Positions 12,166-23,537 of a stretch of 64,000 bases of DNA are shown here, one piece after another (position 1 is the stretch's first letter; each line of letters begins with the position of its first letter). Made by a program: the position numbers and the translations under genes. The stretch comes from Erigeron canadensis (taxonomy: Eukaryota > Streptophyta > Magnoliopsida > Asterales > Asteraceae), in assembly GCF_010389155.1 (NCBI RefSeq), contig NC_057769.1:10788735-10852734 (forward strand), read 5' to 3'. The notes under the pieces are model-generated. The model ran no database searches. It saw only the letters and a program-made list of their open reading frames with translations, and was not told the DNA's origin.

Positions 12166-14420
12166 AATACATACAAGACAATGACCCCTATTTTTACCAG
12201 CATTTACTAGTTTCAAGTCAACTATCAAAGCATACAACTATGGATATAAGCATTATAAACATGAAGACATCAAGTTATGCTTTTGGTTAAAGATATCACC
12301 CCTAGATAATTAAAATATTAAAATTTATATTCGTAACAAGATGACGAAAACTAGCTAGGCTGACTTGTCAGTCCCTCTAAAGTCTAAATTCATTTACTGG
12401 TCAAAATGTACCAACAAGGCCCCATAACGCCTACGATGGCTATCGCATAATGCATGTCGATCTCAATTTAATAGATATATTTCGCTCATTGATAGTTAGC
12501 TCATTATTAATTAAGTAATGGTTTTGGATATATATATTAAACTTAGTACACCAACTTTACAGGTGGCTCTGCCCCATCTTATGTCATTGTTCGTTGGGTC
12601 AAATCTGGCATTCTATAACTGCCTTCCATAAACCACATTGCAATTATATATCTATAGTTTTATAGTTTTATTTACATATAAAAATGAAGTTAGGAATGCA
12701 TGTTTAATAGATTATAATTAGATCTTAAACTTGAAAACAGTGTATATTAATATATAACATTTTAAGTTATCCAAATGTATCACATGCAATAACATATGTG
12801 TAGTTTTCCCTTTTACCTTTAGAAAAGCTAGAAGTCATTATTTTATTACTTGCAAACTTGTATTGTAAAATATGACAATCTAAGTATGAAAATATTGTTA
12901 GCAAGTTTGCTAAGTATATGATGTGGTTAGTTGGTTCATAGAGTTCAAATGTCCTAAAACTGTTTGGAATGTGGTGCAGAGAATTGCTTTGGTTGCCAAT
13001 GTTAGAAGATTAAGGATATATATTAAGGTTGTTAGGAGCCAGATCAACAGCCCAAACAGCTGCTGGATCAGCCGTCTGAACAGCAACCCAATCAGCAACC
13101 CGATACACCAGCCGACCAGCAGCCCAAACAGCCTGAAAAATGAGACTGAAAAGCAGCCAAACAGAACAACAAAAAACAACCAGTAATGAACAGACTAAGA
13201 TAGATGTAAAATTTAAAAACAAAGTAAGATACATGTCAAAGAATCTTAGGGTCGTATGATAACAGAAAACAACATCCCTAGAGTATGTAAGTGGTTAATA
13301 GTCCTTTAGAGTTGCGAATGACTCCACATGAAATAGAAAGAAACTTGAAGGTGTAATCAACAAACATAAAGTTCAAAGGTAAAATTAGGAGCTTACATGT
13401 TCATGAATTAATAGAATATCAATTGCCAAGAATTCGATGGTACATGGGATATAATATTGGAACAACTCATTTGCATTACCGATATAGAGCTAAATATTGG
13501 AACACACAAACTCAAACATACTGAAAGTATCAACTAAAACCAAAAAGCATTGCCTTAATGTTTAGATACAAGTATAGTGTGCAAAATGACTGAACAAAAA
13601 GCATAATTATTTTTTATGTTAAAAATATAGTTACATAACGAATATATATGTAAAAAAACGCCTTTTAAACATTTCATCAAACACCATAAATGCATCAAAA
13701 AAAAATTTCAACGGTAACATACATTCTCAACGCATAGTTTTGGAAAAAAAATTCAGATGTTAAATCACAATCAAAAAAATAAACTAAGAAATCACTTTTA
13801 ACTTATACTACATAAACAAGTCAGATCTCAAAAAAACAATCTCCATATTGACAGAAACTTTAAATGATTCCAGAAAACTAAAATGTTATCATAGTCATAC
13901 CGTAGAAGTTTTGAGGGACTCATTTATAACACAAACTGCGTAACTGAGAATCATTTTAACTCATTATAATTGCCCTCGCCTTTTACCTGAATTCAACAAA
14001 ACTAAATGCTTAATTTTGTCTAAGAAGGAAGTGATTGAAAAACCTGACAAAGAAAAAACGTGTGCCTCTTCATATAGATTCGCGAGCAATTTGGTTGCCA
14101 TTTTGTCACGAGCCATCTACAATTCAATTGCTCGCACAACATTAGAAGCAGACATAAGTAAGCCATCTACTTTATATGAGAAGACAACATTTCACCACTT
14201 GTCAATCCTAACTTCCCTATTCCAATCGTGTTCGCACAGAAATTTGCTCCCAACATTACCTATTCTCTGCATTTTGTATTTCATATTACATTACAAACTA
14301 CATCATTTAGTCCTTTATAGTGACAGAACAAACGCAGACAATTACTATACAACAAAGAAGCAAACTATATATCTTTATACATAGAAAAAAAAAAAGAGTT
14401 AACAAAATCAAAGCCACTAA
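12166..14420. other. Intergenic, downstream of the NLR gene
   Basis: No convincing gene. The stretch 13040-13190 is rich in CAG, CCA and AAC triplets and is open in two frames as Gln/Pro- or Asn-rich peptides, with no recognisable domain. The last 400 bp are likely the NLR 3' UTR. Confidence 0.35.
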
Positions 14421-14722
14421 TTAAAAGGAAGTATTATTTCTCGGAGAGATTTGTAGATGAGGGATTTGGGAAATGATGGGCCAGTACTTTCCTTTTCTTT
14501 TTCTATCACTACTACACTTTTTTCTCAGTTCCACGGAAGGAAAAATCAGCCTCAAACTTGAAAGTGAAGGGAGTAGTGTCTCTGGCAGATCTCTTAGCTT
14601 CTCGCATCTCCAAATATAAAGATATTCAAGGGAGGTGAGGTGTTTCATTCCTTTTGAAACTGTTTCCAATTCCTTTAAACTACGCATGGATAAACGAGTT
14701 AGAGATGATGGAAGTAGAAACA

Positions 14723-14757
<35 letters not shown>

Positions 14758-17700
14758 GTATTGCTTTTGATATTTGCAAATGAAACCACTCCCGAATTAT
14801 CACCATATAACGTTAGATTAACAAGTGAGTTTGGGAAATTCTGCATCCCCCACTCTGACATCGGCTTCTTTAATCCTCCTATTCTTATCTCTCTTAAATT
14901 AGGAGGCCAAAATCCACAAGGAAAGGACTTGTCCATGCTTGGACAATCCTTAATCCTCATCTCTTCCAAAGATGTGAGACTTCGCAATTGCTCATGTGGA
15001 AATGAATGTATATTCTTGCAACGCTTAATCAAAAGAAATCTCAGGCAAAGATGTGGGGAAAAACCATAACCTTTCTCTGGAATGTATTCTATGTTTTCAC
15101 ACCCCCAAATTCTCAAGTCTTTGAGATGAAGTAAGCATCTTTCTGGTAACAACCTCAAATTTGGCACTTTTTTTAATTGAAGAGATGTAAGCGATGACAA
15201 GAAGTTGCTGAGGAGCAAATTAACCTCCGCATTCTTACAATCCCAAATTTCAAGACTCTTAAAAGTGGATGGCAAGTCGTAATCATTCACTGCTGGGAAG
15301 GTCAATGATTTCATTAAACCACTACCAGATATTTTCAGCGTCTCAATACTATCTGAACCACAATAGTAACTCTCCAATTTCGCACAATGATATAGTCCGA
15401 CACTTCTAAGAGATTCCATGTGAATCACCAAATCCACCTTTTTTTCTCCTAGTCTTACCAAGTTCTTACACCCAATTATGTTCAACTCCTGCAGATTCAC
15501 GAGAATCTTGCATGCTTCAGCTTCCGATTCCCACAAGTATGTGAGTTCATCACACCATGAAATGCTAAGAAATTCTACTGCCCTAAGATTCTCTAATACT
15601 TCTCCCTCTAGCCAAGTAGTAAGTCCATTAATTTCCGTCACTGTTAATCTAGTAATAATTGAAGACACACCGATCATGCTTCTTAACGTCACTGCTGAAC
15701 ATTTTTCTACATGTAGAACGCGAAGTGAATGTATTGGCTCAATTGTCAATACGGCCAATTTCGGACAGTTTATAATAGAAATTTCACTAAGACAACGAAA
15801 TGATGTAGCAATTGCATCTTTGCTATCATCATTTACAGTTGACCATTCGTCCCAACTGTCCATATCCTTAAATTCCAAAACTTCAAGTGATGGAAATGTA
15901 TTACCATTCGAAGTTCCAAGTAACTCTGAACCCACCCTCTTCAAACCATTCATGCTTTCAACAAACAGTTTTTGAAGTGACGGTAAATGTCCAAGTGTCG
16001 GTAAGCATGTACAACTTCTACAGCCATGTAATGTAATGTGGGTTAAGCAATCATATATGGGATCCCCAAGCCAACTAGGAAATTTTGTTCCCATGTAGTT
16101 TGATATCTTGATGTTGGTCAACTTCTTAAAAGGCCTTAGTTCTTCAAGCACACCAGACTCAGTCAACTCATTACGAGAATCATCAAAGACGTCACCCCAG
16201 TCCATCTCCAAATCATGAAGGCCCTTCTTTTGCATTAAGTTGGCTTTCTTTGCGTTCATTGAGTTTGCTACTTTATGCAGTCCTTCAATGGCAAGCCGAC
16301 CTTGAAGATGTTGTAGGTCCTTGAGATGGGATATTTTGAACCCATTAGCATCTCCGATAATAACTTTGGATGATAGAATTTTTAGACCAGTCAATTCACC
16401 TATCCCCATGGGCAACTCTTTCAACCTTGGAGTATCTGTGATCTCAAGATGTCGCAGGTTTATCAGCTTTATGAGACTGTTTGGCAAGCTAGATAACCCA
16501 TGGCAACCAGAAAGCAACAAGTTCTGTAGATTGTACAGGTTACCGACTTCTTCCGGTAAACATGTGATGTTTGTTTCAGAAAAGTTGAGGTACCGCAGGT
16601 TTATGAGCTTTACGAGACTGTCTGGCAACCTGAATAACTCTTTACAACCAGAAAGCAACAAGCTCTGTAGATTGTACAGGTCACCGACTTGTTCCGGTAA
16701 ACATGTGATCTCAGTATTAGAAAAATTGAGATACCGCAAATGTTTCAAACCACCAATAGGTTGTGGTATCACTGTGATTCTAAAATTAGCCAGGCTTAGC
16801 ACCCTTAAGAATTGTAGTTGGGGTAGTAGTTCTGTAAGGACCTTGCTTGATAGATAGAAACTTTTCCATCTATCTATCTTTACCGACGACATTGGTAAGA
16901 ATGTTCGCAAGCGCCTGGCTCTGTATAGTGCCTTGAACTTTTCATATATTCCAAATTCTTGACGAATAAATGAAAAGTGGTGGAGCTTCTCCAAAGCTTC
17001 ATTTTGGCAGTTAACGGCGCTCTTCTCACCCAACATGAAAAAGTATTCTCTGGCAACACTTGTTGCCAGGTCATTAATGAGATCGTGCATTGTATAATGC
17101 GATTTATTATTGGGTGGATGCTGAAAAAACGATCTCGACACAAGCTCTTCAAAATAGTCACTACCTAAATCCTCCATTGACTTGCTGCCATTTGTCAGGT
17201 ACAAAAACCCTTCTGCCATCCAGAGTAGGACGAGTTCCTCCTTGCTAAACATGTAATCCTTGGAGAATAAGCAGCAATAGACAAACATTTGCTTCAAATG
17301 CGGAGGGAGATCATAGTAACTTAGTCTTAGGGCCGGAAGAATATCACCTTCATTCGGTAAGTTCCATATCTCATTATTTAACAACTTCTCCCATTCTTTA
17401 TCACTTGATTTTGTTCTCAACACCCTTCCAAGTGTTTTCAATGCCAATGGTAATCTGCCACATTTCTTCACGATACCTTCTCCATACAACTTAAGTGTCA
17501 GATTCGAATCGAAATTTTGTTTACCCAGAGCATGTTGGGCTAACAAAGACAGAGCTTCTTCATTCGACACAAGCTCCAGAGGGTAAGATTGAGAAGAATT
17601 CATCACCAATGCAACTGTACTATTTCGAGTTGTGACAATAATCTTACTTCCAGATGCCCCTGCAACAAACGGGCGTTGGAGGAGTTCCCACTTGTTGTGG

Positions 17701-18557
17701 TCTTCATTCCAGACATCATCTAGAACGATTAGGAACCTTTTCTTTGAAAGTTTTTCGGTAAGAGCCACCTGCAGCTGATTTAAAGTCTCAAATTTTTGGT
17801 CATTCCCACCTACATCTATATAAATAGCCTTGCAAATTTTAAATACTTCGAACTCATCAGAAACACAAACCCATGACTTGAGTTCAAAGTGATCCTTCAC
17901 TTTCTTATCGTTGTACAAAACTTGCGCAAGAGTGGTTTTGCCAATCCCACCCATACCGACTATGGATACAACGCTGAAGTGCTTACTAAATGGTTCATTA
18001 CCCAATAGCTTCCCGAGCACTGCCTCCTTATCGCCTTTCCTACCCACAACGCTAGGTACATCAATAAGTGAAGTTTCTTCCAATCTTTTGATATTTGTAT
18101 TTGACCTTCCAACATTATCAATCAAACCCAAAAGATTTTTCTCCTCGACAAGATCATGCAGTTTGGTTGTAATCTCATCTAGCTTAGAACGCATCTTATG
18201 ACCATATTTAAAATCATAAAATTTGTTGGGGATAATCTTTAATACCTTACTAGTGCTGGTACCGACAGAAGATTCTGTGTGGCGCCGTGCTGCTTCAGTG
18301 GTAATGTCATCTAGTATATCGTCTATGTCATAAGCCAAATGCTGGAGTTTGTTTAGCCACAACTGAACAGATGTGTGTCTTAAGTGTTTCTCCCCAGCAT
18401 CAACAAGGACAGCTTGGATTTGGGCCAATTTCTGGTTCCATTTCTCTAGCTCAGAATAGATGCCTGCTGATCGAGCAAGCCTGATCAAGTCACCAGAGGC
18501 CAGCTTCTCAAACAACACAGTGATGAATGCGCCAAGTAACAGTTCAGCAATAGCCAT
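14421..18557 (-). CDS. CC-NBS-LRR disease resistance protein (RPP13-like 1 type)
   Basis: One uninterrupted exon of 1378 codons. The N-terminal Rx-type coiled coil (about 5-130) starts MAIAELLLGAFITVLFEKL and has an EDVID-like YDIDDILDD (76-84). The NB-ARC core has the P-loop GMGGIGKTT (201-209), kinase-2 LIVLDDVW (276-283), RNBS-B GSKIIVTTR (303-311), a GLPL variant GRLPLAL (367-373), RNBS-D around YCCLFSKDYMF (427-437) and an MHD triplet (490-492). More than 800 residues of leucine-rich repeats follow. All residues needed for nucleotide binding are visible, so it looks functional. Family members are cytoplasmic immune receptors that sense pathogen effectors; the ligand cannot be told from sequence. 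Two oddities are a tandem 47-residue LRR duplication (16473-16754) and a poly-Ser run near the C-terminus from a triplet microsatellite (14722-14756). The gene stands alone in this window. Confidence 0.95.
14722..14756. repeat. (GAT)n microsatellite inside the NLR coding sequence
   Basis: About eleven consecutive triplets, read on the minus strand as TCA codons, give a run of 11 serines between LRR segments. Triplet length change keeps the frame. Confidence 0.9.
16473..16754 (-). repeat. Tandem 141-bp duplication encoding two 47-residue LRR units
   Basis: The segment starting at 16473 recurs at 16614, an offset of exactly 141 bp (47 codons). The proteins read LNFSNTEITCLPEQVGDLYN and LNFSETNITCLPEEVGNLYN, followed by LLLSGC and INLRYL/INLRHL. 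Most differences are substitutions, so the duplication is older than the poly-Ser expansion but clearly tandem. Confidence 0.85.
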
Positions 18558-18599
18558 GAAAAGATTGCTTGTCTCTTAGGGGTTTTGTTTTGAAAGAAA

Positions 18600-18695
18600 G
18601 ATAGAATTATTATTCAGATAAATGAAAAAGCAAAAGCAAAGTTCATTGATAGAATTATTATTCAGATAGATGAAAAAGCAAAAGCAAAGTTAATT
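18600..18695. repeat. 48-bp tandem duplication just upstream of the NLR start codon
   Basis: A 48-bp unit beginning GATAGAATTATTATTCAGAT at 18600 is repeated at 18648 with only a few substitutions. It lies 43 bp upstream of the NLR ATG (18557), in the 5' UTR or core promoter. Confidence 0.85.
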
Positions 18696-21600
18696 GATTG
18701 AATTTGTGTGGATATAGTAAGAGGAGACTAGACTTTCCATTATAACTGGATACCACTTCATATGACATCTAAGATAGAAAGTTATATGATTCCTCTTTTA
18801 CTTTCAAACTGATTGCACAAATAGTCCTTTTAATATTCCTCTATAAAAGAAAATATATATAATATATAAAAACTATATGAATCATAATGTTTAAAGGACA
18901 TGTTTTGTCCTTTTCTTTTTTTAGCTTTAATGTCATATTTTTTTTTTTGCTTTAATCACCATAAGCATAAAAATATATGCTAGTCAAGTATAGATGCGTG
19001 AAAATGTATGCAACATTGCAATGAATATGTTAAATGTACCCAACTCTATTTGTCATCCTCTATAACATATATATGTTAGACATTTTGTTAAGCAACAATC
19101 ACATGATTCTAGTAAAGTAGTAAGTGACATTCACCTCCAGTTATGTATAACATAAAGAGCATAAAAAGTCACTCTCGCAAAGTTTTTAGGTACATAAAAA
19201 TTCTGTTTCCCGGTTGATTAAGTATCATGAATAGTTGGTTCATATGTAACAGAATGGAGAGCATACCACATCATTCCAATGACTTCCCACCCCACCTAAA
19301 CTATTAGATCATGATACTAACTTTTCTTGGACAGTTCTATTTTGTAGTTCATTTTATGAGCACCCTCTAACTGGTTTCTTCCACAAGTAAATCCTTAGTT
19401 CTATAGACCCAAATAAGTCAACAATTCAAATAAGCAAGATAAAACAGTTTATATGGAACGATATAATATGTAAAGAATAAACAACTTGGAAACTTGATAT
19501 CTAGTAGTGGTGCTAAATTTCTAAACACCACTGGACTTGGGTATCATTGTTAGCCATATGTTACCACCAGAAAATAGCAAACCTTAATTCAGATGAGTTG
19601 GGCCTCAGTAGTTGCAACTTCAGTAAGTCCATTTGAGCAGCCAGTCTACAGAGCATGAAATCCGGTTAGAGAAACAGACAATGGATACAGAAACAACTAT
19701 AAATGTTATGGAGAATAAGAATTGGAAACAAAGTTGTCAAAGGAGAGTATAAACGTCACAATAAGTGTGCCAAATGAAAGGTCAATGAATCTTATTATAA
19801 TAAATACGTGATATAGCAAACAGTGTCTTCTTTAATGAACAACAATTCTTCTCTACTAATCTACTTGTTATCCGTTTATCCCTGTCAATTAAATACCATC
19901 TTTCCCTCTATTTGCTCCACTAACTATACTCTTTCTCCCTCCAGTTGATTTTTAAGCAACATGAACCGTTAAAACGTAAGGCAACTTTCTAATGTATGAA
20001 ATGACAATGAAACTCAATCCCATCAAAGGCAGGGTATGGAGGAGGTGAGATGTAGACACTCATACCTCTACCAGGGTTATAGAGACTACTTCTAGAAAAA
20101 ATTCCACCAGGAATGTGTGGAAGCATATAGGCATCTGTGGACACGTATTATGTGTATTTATATATATATTATAAGTATATGAGTTTGTTTTTGTGTTAAT
20201 ATATGAAAATACAGAGTACATGACAACAAGCAAAAAGGATATAAGAATATAAGCATATAAATCATACAAGCACCTTAAATAGCAAATGTAAGTTTGTATA
20301 TCTATATCTAAAAACAGGTGCAAGTATCTACACGAGAAGGGTCTAAGTCGCTTAGAAAGCCTATAAGCAACTACCCTGCAAAGGGAACAGTCGGAACACC
20401 CTACTTATCTACACTAGATTTAGTTCTCCCGGTATTCCTAGCAGAGGTCAAGTCCTCAGACAGCCATCTACCCTACTTTTGGTTCTCCAAGTATTCCTAC
20501 CAGAAACAAAACAAACGAAGCTCCTTTAGGTATTCATGTCCTCAGACAATCATCTACCCTTATTTTAGTTCTCCAAGTAAAAACTATCATACTAATTTCT
20601 CTAATTTAAGTTTCTAATTTTCTTTTTTTTTTGGTTTACCTAGGGATCCAACCATCTTTGCGAGCTAACTAACCCTAGGCGGAAAGCGGGTAGCTTAAAG
20701 TCGTGGCCGGTGAACCTCCGTACCACAAAGAGTATATGTGCTCTTAGGATTCGAACTGAACCTGAGCCTTCAAGTAGTTTCCTTTTGAAAACATTTTGTG
20801 TCATTCTACTATATTTTATTTGTTACACTCTAATTTCTCTAAAACTAAAACTTCTTTTCACAAAAGCTAAGTAAAGATTGAAATTTGCTTTTAATTTCAA
20901 ACATGAAACCTCTGTCCATTTTTGTGCTACATTAATCAGAAGACTATAAAGACCGCCCCTTTCACGTTCTTCAATTGCAGGTCGTATTTAGTGACTTTTC
21001 ATGAATATTGAACCTAAACTTGATTGCCAGGACCCATTCTTAGAAGCCTATGCTTAATTTAAAATCTAATTGCAGACATTTCCTAGACAACTGTATGCAT
21101 TGAAGAGGTTTAGCTGATAAAAATTAACGTACCAAATCAAAGGAGCAAACTATATGTTTTCTCTATCATTATCGATAAATATTTGTTGTCCTAGACTTGC
21201 ATATACATTAGTTGTTTATATGCTGTAAATCTCTATTTTAAGGCTGCTAGTTAACTTACAAGCTAGTTTAAGTATATTATGAGAACTCTGTTTAAACAGA
21301 CAGCAAGATGTACACTAAATATATATGAAGCATCGAATCTTTTTCCACGTGGAAGCTGGAACAATTCTGTTGCCTCTATCAGTCCTTTGCCATCCATCTA
21401 ACTAAATTTTGCATTTTTGTAAAAAAAACAAAAAATGTATATACTTTGACTCTGATATAGTATATATATTAAAACAAATGCAACTACAATAGCCTAGTAA
21501 CTTTACCTTCATTGTCATTAACACCATCATCTACATTCACAATATCCACATTTTTACAGCAACTTGTATTATTATCCACATTATCAAAATATTATCTGTA

Positions 21601-22852
21601 TTAACAATACTTACAGAAATGTTAGCAGCCTATCCTGTACTCACATTAGATGCCAATTCTCCTTTCTCAGTCCCATTTTCTCCCACGGGACTTTCATCAA
21701 ACACCTTACCTGCAGAACCACATTATCAAAATGTTATGGTTCGATCTCATCCCATGCAAAGGTCTGAGGACATTTTCTATCATCTAGGTAGAACGTAGAG
21801 TTAAGTTTTGTCTACAACTTAACCTCCCCAATACACCGTCAAGGCACTGTGCTTAAAACCCGCGGGGGCGGCACTGAGTTTCTTTCTTTCTTTTATACTC
21901 ATCAGTCATCCCTTTTTTCTTAGTCAGTATAAACTCGGAGTTCCCAAATTTGGCACCACAACTTTACTGGTATGTTTGGCACAAAGGCGAGCTGAGATTG
22001 TAATTAGGGTCTATTTCAAACTTTTTTTTTTCGAACATTCAGTCGGTATACGATATCAGATATCAGAAAAACCTCACCGTATAATAGTGAAACTTGCACG
22101 TATCGTAGACAACGAGATGTTGATCATGGCCGTTACAAAGATTCGGAAGAAAAAACTCCAAGACTTGTCATTCTTAAGGATCGAACTCAAGACCATGAGT
22201 AAAACCTGGATGCCTCTGACCAATTGGACTGTCTTCTTTGTCCTCAACCCTTCAAATTATTCAAACTAAATCATCAAAATATGTATTATTTAATACGACT
22301 TAGATGAAATTAAACTTATTATTCTACATATTAGTCACGTGGGGACTTAACGGCCAAAAGGTACGTTGGGCATTTGGACGTCGATGCAAAATTACTATAG
22401 GGTTTTTGTAATATTCTGACCTTAGGGATATAAATTGAAAAATATTATATTTAAAGGGACGAAAAGTGTAAATTACTTAATAAAAAATACCCAACGAATA
22501 AACATGCTATACAAAAAACAGAATCTTTGAAAAGATATGTTTTTCTTAGTTGTCAATAAAAAAAGAATATTTTTCATTAATTTTTTAATTTCAAATATTT
22601 CATATTAATTAAATTATTCTTAATCATTTATCCTAATTATTGTTAATTAATAATTAAAAAAAACTAAATAAAAACTAAACAATAAGACAATATATTGATA
22701 ACAAGTTGGTTGTGATGGTGGATATGTATATGTAAATGGCTAAAAAAAAATTTGTTTTATTATTAGTGTAATTAATTAATAAGTTGTTTTAAAACATATA
22801 TATATCTTAATATAATGATAATGAGGTCGATCGGTTACAATATATATTGATA
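18696..22852. other. Intergenic, NLR promoter side and repeat relics
   Basis: No gene seen. A poly-T-headed segment at about 20620-20770 contains a GGATTCGAACTG string (a degenerate B-box or its complement) and looks like a retroposed relic. A similar relic with GGATCGAACTCAAGACC lies at about 22180-22230. Read on the minus strand, 21540-21720 gives short open peptides without a domain. The rest is AT-rich. Confidence 0.4.
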
Positions 22853-23434
22853 TCTATTTATATAACTAAGAGAGGATATGTTTTCTCCTATGTGACATTT
22901 TAGTTTTTTTATTACATAGAATTTTTAATGAAGTGTCATTTTCTCAATTTAAATTGCTATATCTATGTTACCATATATGATCTTAATTATTAATTTTAAT
23001 CTTAATCACCAATCATAATTCTAATCATTAATAATTATTTTTCTATTTTCTATATAAGTATAAAAATTATATAAATTATACTATGTTTTTTTATCAATTC
23101 AGTGATAATTATATTTTATCAAATAAGATTATTTATTATATTATGTTTATTTTTTTGAAAATCATTTATTAAATTATATTTAATATTTATATATCATAAG
23201 AAAGATATTTATGATTTATAAATATTTATGTTTTATTAGTCATGCTTGTACATATCATATATTTATAAAATACAATAATTTTATTGTTTGTAATCTGACA
23301 ATCTTATATTATCATAAATTATGAATAATAATGTAATTATCAGTTATTGTAATTTTTTTTATTAATGTTTACATTTATTTCATATAACGCGCGAGTTTAA
23401 TTTGGTATATTTATATTCATATTCCTAATTTCCT

Positions 23435-23456
23435 ATTGGCTAAAAGCAATATATAA
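23435..23456 (+). promoter_or_regulatory. Candidate core promoter of PGLP2
   Basis: A TATATAA string (23450-23456) lies 82 bp upstream of the PGLP2 ATG, with an inverted CCAAT (ATTGG, 23435-23439) just before it. The spacing suits a plant TATA box and a short 5' UTR. Inferred from sequence only. Confidence 0.35.
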
Positions 23457-23537
23457 GTTTAACAATTCTTTCATATATTTTTCTTTCTTTCTTGGGCAGG
23501 GGAAAGTGAAGTGAAGAAAGAATAAAATTCCTTTAAA

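Noticed and set aside
12923..13186. Asn/Gln/Pro-rich open frames on both strands
   Set aside because: Low-complexity triplet DNA open in several frames at once, with no domain and no splice-supported context.
14016..14384. 122-codon open frame on the + strand
   Set aside because: No recognisable domain, starts in AT-rich DNA and overlaps the probable 3' UTR of the NLR gene.
14635..17168. Open frames on the + strand opposite the NLR gene
   Set aside because: They mirror the conserved minus-strand coding sequence, including the poly-Asp shadow of the poly-Ser run, and have no domain of their own.
21976..22269. 97-codon open frame on the + strand
   Set aside because: It covers a degenerate tRNA-like repeat (GGATCGAACTCAAGACC) and is not a known protein.
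22853..23420. Possible further Helitron (A then TCTATTTATATAAC start, CGCGCGAGTTT near the end)
   Set aside because: The start fits, but there is no CTAG-T end or clear hairpin, so the limits cannot be supported.
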